In this document: piece by piece, positions 22,885-32,059 of the stretch
How the letters are laid out: each line of letters begins with the position of its first letter
How positions within the stretch are numbered: the stretch's first letter is position 1
DNA from: Apostichopus californicus
Taxonomy: Eukaryota > Echinodermata > Holothuroidea > Aspidochirotida > Stichopodidae
Direction of reading: 5' to 3'
Length of the DNA stretch: 32,059 nucleotides
Assembly: GCA_020650975.1 (NCBI GenBank)
Contig: JAIPMN010012021.1
Coordinates: 4,717-36,775, forward strand
Position numbers and translations under genes: made by a program
Notes under the pieces: model-generated
What the model saw: the letters and a program-made list of their open reading frames with translations, nothing else
What the model was told of the DNA's origin: nothing
Database searches by the model: none

Positions 22885-22974
22885 ACTTTGTTTGGAAGTC
22901 GAAATGTGGCTGCTAACACATCTGGTTTTTACAGGTGGAGTTGAAGAAAATATTCCCTGGATGATAGCATTTAA
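22885..22974 (+). pseudogene. Decayed partial duplicate of the BK channel first exon
   Basis: About 80 bases align with BK exon positions about 7040-7116. GTCGAAATGTGGC is identical and TTCCCTGGATGA is shared, with roughly four of five bases matching overall by eye. The region corresponds to the S0-S1 linker (FGRRNVAAN to PWMTAF). A one-base insertion in TTTTACAGGTGG relative to TTTTGCAAGTGG shifts the frame, and TAG follows directly after the PWMIAFN equivalent, so it cannot code for the same segment. The S0 helix and the donor site are missing. It is on the same strand as the real exon, about 15.8 kb away. Confidence 0.82.
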
Positions 22975-23596
22975 TTAGCCCTCACATTAATTCACACCAG
23001 CTGAGCAAAGAAGTCCTTATGAATAATTAGTCAACTACAAACTATTTGCAAAACTTAAGACAATGACCTATAGTGTTCCTACCACTGAAAAGAATAAAAA
23101 TTTACAAAGTGCAAAATTATCAACTGCTTAGGTATTAATGAGCTAAATGAATATATATATGTAATATTGACTGAATCAGAACCACAGCTTTACCTGTTAG
23201 TTACTATATAAAGTTACATTGTCTCTATCATACATATTGGATATCTCACAGGTATGCTTGTACCTCTCTTACTTCAAACAAATCTTGTCAACTGGGATGG
23301 AGTAGGAATTTGAATCTAATTAGCTTGGTCCATACTGGTACAGTAATCATCGGGCCAAATAACTCTCCTACTGTCTGTGTAAGGATGGATGGATGGGAGA
23401 GTGTCTGAGGGAAGCTGCCAGAGTTATTTGTATTGGCATCCATCTTGGATATAAGAAATCCAAGATATGAACTGTGCAGGGACCCTAAAGACATGTTCAA
23501 AGGTTTTCTATGTTTGACAAACCAGTGTTCCTTGATTTGTAAATTGTTACTATATTTCCTAAGTATTATAAATTAACTTTGTGGTGAATTTATTTC
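22975..23596. other. Non-coding stretch
   Basis: No gene or recognised repeat. A short inverted repeat, CTTGGAT/ATCCAAG, lies at about 23443-23464. Confidence 0.45.
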
Positions 23597-24080
23597 ATGT
23601 TATTACTATGGCAATTGCTAAGGATCCAGAACACGGCTGCTCGAATCGTCCATAGGGCAAACAGGTTTATCCCTATCACTCCTAGACTGGAAGAACTAAA
23701 CTGGTTTATACCAATAAGACTCCGTATTGACTACAAAATCCTCATTCTAGCTTTTCGTGGCATTAAAACTGGTAACCCAACCTACCTTCATTTTCTCTTA
23801 CATCAGCAAGCTAAATGTAGACCAGTACATTTGCATTATAAATTTCAACTTCAGTTACCAATATCACGTACAAGATCTTTCAGTGACCAAAGCTTTCTGA
23901 ATGCTGCACCACGTTTATGGAACTCCCTCCCGGTTGAACTTAGGTCTTTAGATTCAATTACTCAATTCAGGCATTGTCTTAAAACTTGTCTTTTCTCTCA
24001 ACTATATTAGTTTTTTTTACATTCAGCACCCCTAAAGCGCATTGAACAACTTTTGTTGGAGTCTGCGCTTTATAAGACTA
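23597..24080 (+). mobile_element. 5'-truncated CR1/L2-like LINE: ORF2 C-terminus and 3' end
   Basis: An open frame runs to TAG at 24008-24010. From about 23619 it reads LLRIQNTAARIV, LEELNWFIPIRLRIDYKILILAF, SRTRSFSDQSFLNAAPRLWNSLP and FRHCLKTCLFSQLY in order, the C-terminal tail after the reverse-transcriptase domain of CR1/L2-like LINEs. The frame is intact over about 130 codons, so this copy is younger than the fragment at 15186. The 3' non-coding part has a bipartite hairpin (24034-24071): AAAGCGCA pairs with TGCGCTTT, and CAAC-TTTT-GTTG sits inside. Such 3' structures are often recognised by the element's reverse transcriptase. The RT catalytic and endonuclease parts are absent. An ATT-repeat tail follows. 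Confidence 0.92.
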
Positions 24081-26375
<2,295 letters not shown>

Positions 26376-26725
26376 TAATAAGGAATCTATAGATGTATAG
26401 ATAATACGCAATCTATGCATAGGTAATAAGCAGTCTATGTGTAGGTAATAAGCAGTCTATGTGTAGGTAATAAGCAGTCTATGTGTAGGTAATAAGCAGT
26501 CTATGTGTCGGTAATAAGCAGTCTATGTGTAGGTAATAAGCAATCTATGTATAGGAAATAAGCAATCTATGTGTAGGTAATAAGCAGTCTATGTGTAGGT
26601 ATAAGCAATCTATGTATAGGAAATAAGCAATCTATGTATAGGAAATAAGCAATCTAATTATAGGTAATATACAATCTATGTATAGGTAATAAGCAATATA
26701 TGTTTAGGTAATAAGCATCTATATG
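26376..26725. repeat. 22-bp minisatellite, about 16 copies
   Basis: Tandem units with core GTAATAAGCAGTCTATG plus a TGTAG/TATAG link. Two sub-types alternate in blocks: GTAATAAGCAGTC (26430-26530, 26578-26600) and GAAATAAGCAATC (from 26552 on). Flanking units are more degenerate, as expected where exchange is rarer at array edges. Confidence 0.92.
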
Positions 26726-27597
26726 TAACAGATAGACTGTTACCTACTGTAGATTATATTATTGTTGAAATGAGACTTCTGAATGGTAGAACAAAGATCA
26801 TGTCTCTGAGAGGGTATTGGAGGTGCAGTAAAAGAATGTTTAGGAGGCAGGTAAGTATCAGAATTCCTTGGAGGGGGGGGGGGGTGGGTGATGAAGGGGA
26901 GGTGAAATAGGAATAGGGGATGAGAGGAAGAAGACTTTGCTTTCATTGTTTTATCTTTGTCTTTTGTAATGATGATCCTGCGTAGCCAGCTGGTTAGCAA
27001 AGTCTGTCGCAAAACAAATTTTATGCGTTAAATGTGTCATCAGATTTCAGTTACCTTTACTCATGATATTTATAGAGATAGTACTGAATTATTATTAGAC
27101 AACAAAGCAAAATCAGGAGATATCTCTCTAGTATTTTATGAATTTAAGGCTTTTATTTAGAATAAAATGAAATGAAGTGACAGCCAGTGACTAATTATCT
27201 GGCATATTTTGTCATCTTGTCGGTTATTGTAGTTATTGCCTTGCTAGTACTATACATCTCTCTGTGTGTTTGTAATGATCATGCTCAGTGTGTTGAATTG
27301 CAGTTGTATCTGCTCCTACAGTAGGCATATTTATTGATATATAAATTTCATATTCTGTATAATATCTGCGAATACTTAAAATTTATGATGGTACAGTTTT
27401 GGCAGACATGATTTACAACTGAATCTATACAATGTACTGGTAGATTTGAATTTCTTTATTACTATCAGTGCTTGGTAGTTGGTACTCACAGATATATATG
27501 TATGTTGTGTAAAATCTCCACAGTTGGACATGATTAGACTGTAAGGGGGTGGGGAAGAGGGGGGGGGGTATTTAGCTAATTCCAAAAGTTGTCATAT
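26726..27597. other. Non-coding stretch with G-rich tracts
   Basis: A G-rich purine tract is centred on about 26868-26930 and a second lies at 27544-27569. Both are low-complexity with quadruplex potential. No gene recognised; the minus-strand frames crossing them are proline-rich by composition only. Confidence 0.5.
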
Positions 27598-29618
27598 GGT
27601 CAATTCCGTGATAAGGTCAACATCATACCAAAAAATTTAAAATCACTGTACATTAAAATTGTACAAGTTTCCAATAAATAGAATACTTGTAGTTACTAAA
27701 AATATTTTTTTCACCCTCGAAAAATCATTTGTTTGATTATGGGGTGGATAATAACAAATGGTTCCCGTAATAACTAAATATTGAAAAATACAGTGAAATT
27801 TCATTTTGTGCAGATTTGTACATAGTAATCATAGGTATCATCAGTTTTTTGGACTAATTATATTTGCTATAGCATAGTGCTCACTTAATAGCTTCAATTT
27901 TTTTTCGACATCAAGGCATTAGACAACAGTGGTGAATTGGAAACACCCTCGATTTACTGTCACGCGAGTCACAAAATTGACTGTTTTAGTTTCTTTTCTC
28001 CTTGCCTGCACAATAGTTTTACTCCATATAATGAATATCAAGTCTTCACATAGATACCAAAAGGATAACTGAATTTTCCTTTTCAGAAGATGTTCAAATT
28101 TTGCGAAAAATCACCCTTTACGAATGTCACGCGAGTCACGTCACTCGAGTCACGTCAATTCAAGATAGTGTTTCTACCTACTAACTGTGTGTCAGACTAA
28201 TTATATTTGCTATAGCATAGTGCTCACTTAATAGCTTCAATTTTTTTTCGACATCAAGGCATAAGACAACAGTGGTGAATTGAAAACACCCTCGATTTAC
28301 TGTCACTCAATACAAAATTGACTGTTTTTGGTTTTTTTTCACCTTGCCTGCACAATAGTTTTACTCCAAATAATGAATTTCAAGTCTTCACATAGATACC
28401 AAAAGGATTACTGAATTTTCCTTTTCAGAAGATATTCAAATTTTGCAGAACGAGTCACGTCAATTCAAGATAGTGTTTCTACCTATTTACTGTGTGAAAA
28501 TTACAGGGATGTTATAGTTTGATGAATGAATCACTGATTAAAGATATCGTATATGCATTCCCCTTTAATTAGGCAACTTGAATAATATGGGCACACATAA
28601 TTAAACTAATTATAATAATTTCATTTGAAATATCAGAATTTAAATTCATGAATATTTATTCGCAATATAATGCCTATTTTATCACCACATTTGGAAAGTT
28701 AGCATGTGTCATTGATTTTTTAGTAATATACAAAAACATAATCTATATTTGTATCTGGCAATGCCATGTGCTATGACTTGATAACCTTAAGGTTTTGACT
28801 GCTCAATCATTCCCAAAATCCTATGAGCTAATGTATCTTCTCAAATATTACACTTTTGGTTTACTCAAATATGACAAATGAGAATGGTAATTTGAATCAC
28901 ATTTCAATAGATGTTTCTTCTATAACTTTCAAATGAGTGACTTCAACAGGCTAAATATTGTTATAAATATTAATTGACAAGATATATTGCCTGAACAACT
29001 GTACTACCCGTACAGTATATTACCTACTGTCTGCAGTCATGAGGGTAACTCGGGGACATAAATATCATCTGGACATTACCAAGGGAAGTACCTTTTGGAC
29101 ACTTTCTAGACCAATGAATGTTATATTTCACTATGCAAGATCTATACCTTCGATTCACTACTGCATTTGGTCTAGAACTATCCGAAATGTGAACTCGTCA
29201 CGCGAGTCACGTTTTCTTGTCACGCGAGTCACAATACATCTTCATCGTTATTTTCATGCGTTACAACATTTTTTCAAAGTTGCATAGCAATTAAGGTAGA
29301 GGTGTTTTTCAACCTCGGTATGATTATAAAAAGTTATTGGAAACATTTTAATAAGACATAAGAAATCAAACATTTGTGCGTGCATTCTGATTTTTGCTAA
29401 TAGTAACTGTCACGCGAGTCACATTTAGTTTTTCGCCAATTTCACCCCCAATACTTGAGGTATAAATATTTTTTTTTCTCTACTGTTGTAAGCATTAAGG
29501 CGTACCTTCACTGACTACATGAATGCTTTTCTCCCAGGTAATTTCTTTATTTGTTTAATGATATCAAATAGAGAGGAATTTTAGTAAAAATGTCCCGCGA
29601 GTCACCACGGAATTGACC
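27598..29618. mobile_element. Probable non-autonomous DNA transposon, 13-bp TIRs and GTCAC-GCGA-GTCAC motif array (about 2.0 kb)
   Basis: GGTCAATTCCGTG at 27598-27610 is matched by its exact reverse complement CACGGAATTGACC at 29606-29618. Inside, the 14-mer GTCACGCGAGTCAC occurs exactly at 27959, 28126, 29197, 29219 and 29409. Near-copies lie at 28140 (TCGA centre), 28450 (truncated) and 29592 (GTCCCGCGAGTCAC, abutting the right TIR). Each motif is a GTCAC direct repeat separated by four bases. The flanks (ATAT left, TAAT right) give no convincing target-site duplication, so the superfamily is open. No open frame resembles a transposase; an 82-codon frame at 29039 overlaps the motifs and is probably chance. 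Confidence 0.7.
27852..28497. repeat. Tandem duplication of about 343 bp inside the GTCAC-rich element
   Basis: The segment starting GACTAATTATATTTGCTATA at 27852 restarts at 28195 and remains closely similar up to CTACCTA...ACTGTGTG near 28497. The second copy has lost the exact GTCACGCGAGTCAC motif and about 40 bases around the second motif cluster. The duplication followed formation of the element and the copies have since diverged. Confidence 0.92.
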
Positions 29619-30020
29619 TAATTTATGTTGGTGTCAAGTTTGTTCACAAGAAAAACTTTGCCCATATCTATTCAGTCTTGATCGTAATTAACCTTTTCAG
29701 CACTTTGACAACATATTTAATAGTTTTAATATTTGTACATAAGAATTAAGGTGAATGACATGAGAGTTCAAAGGAGTTGCCAAACCAGTTTAAGTGACCA
29801 TGCAGGCTGTACAGATATGAGCCATGCAGTTTATGATAAGATAAAAAAAAATTGAGTCAAGACTGTAGCTGTCAACTGGAGAAACTATCAACACATGTTG
29901 CATTATGATAATAAAGATGACATTTTCGACTGTGTATTTGTGTGATGGTTTACAGACAGACAACATGCTGGAAGAGTTTGGTTGTACTAGCTGCGCTTTA
30001 ATTCCGTCTTTCCGTTTTAG
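29619..30020. other. Intron-like stretch before the DHRS7 exon
   Basis: No coding signal. It ends in a good polypyrimidine tract and acceptor (TTCCGTCTTTCCGTTTTAG) at 30020. Confidence 0.5.
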
Positions 30021-31326
30021 GATCCGGTCAAGAACTACGACGGTCAGGCCGAGAGAGGCTGGAACCTGCTGCAGACCGGTGAGAGATGTGCCGAGTTGAT
30101 CTTAATAGCTGCAGCAAACACACTGAAAGAAGTCTGGATTTCTCGGCCGCCGTTATTGATTGTCGTCTACATGAGCCAGTACATGCCGACGTGTTTCCGT
30201 TTGTAAGTATTCTGTACCAGATCACTGTGTAGCTAAAATAAATGATCTAGCTGCTACGACTGCACTAGAGTGCTTTTCATTCGCTGCCATCAAATAACAA
30301 ACAACGTAAAGCTATTTTATTGCTAAAAGGTTTGTGTGCTAGATTTACATGTTGAGAGGCGATATAGATTTGAATATTCATAACCCCATTGTTTACACAG
30401 CCCAGTTGAATTAGTCTGTGTAATGTATTGAACAGAATGACAATAAGCCTTTGTTTAAAGGGTGTGAAGACTCGCGCAAAAAGAAACGTCTAATGCCGGT
30501 AATTTGACCTAGTTTCGAATGAGGTGTAACAGAAGTGTTAAACACCACCATCGATCCCAGAAAATACACACACAGCTTGCTACCATCGGTAATTAGACAC
30601 TAGTGTTCAGTCAGTACATACAGCTGCGGTCAATACCCACAGCACAGTATACAAACGATACAGCGATGGACATCTCAGGTCCAGCTAAAGATAACAATTA
30701 AGGTATCCCATTTCATTACTGTCTGCATTTTGTAGCGACACGAACAAAACTTGCAGGCAACAGAAAGTGAACTTTTTCAGATGGCCGCACGCGGTTTGGG
30801 GCGAGTCTTCAATGCCTTTAATAAAGGTGCTGCCTAGTCTGTGGTTCTGTCCTACAGTTTCCAGAAATGGTTCATCTCGAGCCGTACATGCACACAGTTT
30901 CTTTGTTCCTATACATTAAGTTACGTTCTATATCGGTTGTTCACGTTGCTCAAGATTGCACACTAAATACAGTTCAAAAAACTACTTGCTTAATTCTTTG
31001 ATTTCTCTCCACATTTACTATCTTTACCCAGGTTTATGTATATATGCTGTATGTTTTACACGCCAGTATGTTACATTCTGAATGAGTAAAGCTGTGACAC
31101 ACATCACTTTTTGGGAATTTAGTGGATTGATATCTGCAGAGGTAACAGAAAATGTAGTGGTTAATTAAAATATCAATTTGTAGTACTGGAACAGTACAGG
31201 ATCTTAACCATGATGCACTTAAACTTTGATTTATAATGAATTTATATTTATTTCTTCCCTTCACTCTTCTTCAGTTTGTCAGCAAGATTGGGAATGAAGA
31301 AAGCTAAAGCATTCAAAATGAGTCAG
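30021..31326 (+). CDS. DHRS7: DHRS7-like short-chain dehydrogenase/reductase, two C-terminal exons (internal partial gene)
   Basis: Exons 30021-30202 and 31275-31326 join in frame (phase 2 at the first donor, GTAAGT) and encode 78 residues. The key stretch ERCAELILIAAANTLKEVWI, then PPLLIVVYMSQYMPT and LGMKKAKAFK, parallels vertebrate DHRS7 (SRCVRLMLISMANDLKEVWI, YLWQYMPTW, MGKKRIENFK). DHRS7 is a membrane-bound, ER-associated SDR that reduces carbonyl substrates, including some steroids and retinoids, with NADPH. This fragment is the C-terminal helical part after the catalytic domain. The TGxxxGxG cofactor loop and the YxxxK site belong to exons not found in the window. The second exon ends at a GTAATT donor, so at least one further exon lies beyond 32059. 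Exon GC content is higher than the flanks, supporting real coding sequence. Confidence 0.85.
30455..30821. mobile_element. TTAA-type MITE, copy B (367 bp), in the DHRS7 intron
   Basis: Same element and orientation as 20276-20626, with TTAA at both ends (30455-30458, 30818-30821) and the same imperfect terminal inverted repeats carrying TGAAGACTCGC. It retains a 17-base segment, about 30588-30604, that copy A lacks. No coding capacity. It lies between the two DHRS7 exons, so it is transcribed and spliced out with that intron. Confidence 0.87.
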
Positions 31327-31356
31327 GTAATTATCTGTATTAGCACATGTGTTAGA

Positions 31357-31421
31357 TGGGAGGTGCAGTGGGAGAGGGGGGAGGGGTTTGGGAAGGGGGG
31401 TGGGAGGGGGTGGGGGTGGCA
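31357..31421. repeat. G-rich tract in the DHRS7 intron, strong quadruplex potential
   Basis: About 65 bases with at least eight runs of three or more G separated by one to four bases, starting 30 bases after a splice donor. On the transcribed RNA this is the G-rich strand, so an RNA quadruplex close to the 5' splice site is possible. Confidence 0.7.
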
Positions 31422-32059
31422 GAGTACCTTCTAAGGAATTTGAAGAATAAAACTCCAGACTGATGAGGAAGCAAAACCCGGCAGTAAACTTGATTGGGGA
31501 AGTAAAATAACAACTTGTTTATTAATACATAAATTAATAATTGTAGAAAGCAAAATGCTGCAATAACTCTTTTGAAAATTCTGATAATTTTCTGTTGCAC
31601 AAAACACACTGTTTCCTAAGTAACATTGCAAGATGCTCTAGGATAATTATCATGTGTTATTCATCTCAGAAGAATAACCATGAATGAATTATTTCCTGCA
31701 AATTATTGACCAGGAACGTAATATATTAAAGTTCTCCTGCTGTTATGTTTGATCGGAATAGAAAAGTAAACATAAAAATATCTTTTCTGGCATATTTTCA
31801 CAATCTTTTTTTTCATAATAGATTAAAATCTTGTTATAATCTTCAAACTTCCCTTCTACCAAATTACTGCTTGAGCATTTTGCAACATTTGACATATACA
31901 ACACTGATATTTGTGCACCGTGATTCGTTTCAATCCAAAGAAGGGTAATTGATCTCAACTAGTTATCAAGCTAGACTTTTGTTACATCATCATTTCTTGT
32001 CATATGCAAGCACTTAAATAACGGCACTGATACTTAGAGCAAATTTTATCGACCGGAAC
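31422..32059. other. Intron-like stretch to the window end
   Basis: AT-rich. I could not find the final DHRS7 exon here; the short frames on both strands have no recognisable content. Confidence 0.45.

Noticed and set aside
29039-29287. 82-codon frame inside the TIR element as a transposase remnant
   Set aside because: It overlaps the GTCAC motif copies and shows no DDE-type or DNA-binding motif.

Overview
The window looks like nuclear DNA of a marine invertebrate animal, probably an echinoderm and possibly a sea cucumber. The reasons are AT-rich sequence, short spliced exons with GT/AG borders, CR1/L2-like non-LTR retrotransposon remnants, TTAA-flanked miniature elements, abundant minisatellites, and proteins that resemble deuterostome orthologues without being vertebrate. 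The species call is inference; no database was consulted.

Only three genes are recognisable, all on the + strand and all partial. (1) Positions 1594-2279 hold the last two coding exons of 2-oxoglutarate dehydrogenase E1 (OGDH). They are preceded by an intron almost filled by a 34-copy minisatellite (156-1458). (2) Positions 6876-7169 hold the first coding exon of a Slo1/BK-type calcium-activated potassium channel (KCNMA1-like), with the extracellular N-terminus, the S0 helix and the S0-S1 linker. (3) Positions 30021-30202 and 31275-31326 hold two consecutive C-terminal exons of a DHRS7-like short-chain dehydrogenase/reductase.

Between the BK exon and the DHRS7 exons lie about 22.8 kb in which I find no functional exon. 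I see no BK exon 2 and none of the upstream SDR exons (Rossmann, catalytic). This stretch holds a decayed partial copy of the BK first exon (22885-22974), two CR1/L2-like LINE 3' ends (15186-15900; 23597-24327, the second with a 246-bp ATT tail), one copy of a TTAA-type MITE (20276-20626; a second copy sits in the DHRS7 intron at 30455-30821), a roughly 2-kb element with 13-bp terminal inverted repeats and an array of GTCAC-GCGA-GTCAC motifs (27598-29618), a 22-bp tandem array (26376-26725), several G- or C-rich tracts and several short perfect palindromes.

The three genes have unrelated jobs: TCA cycle, membrane excitability, and carbonyl/steroid reduction. No pathway or operon logic links them. 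The less ordinary items are the ghost BK exon, the order in which a BK 5' end is followed by a DHRS7 3' end without their missing halves, the GTCAC-rich transposon, a 38-bp hAT-like micro-palindrome (10940-10977), and a marked excess of the word TAC[A/T]GTA between about 10.6 and 22 kb. I found no convincing new multi-gene system.
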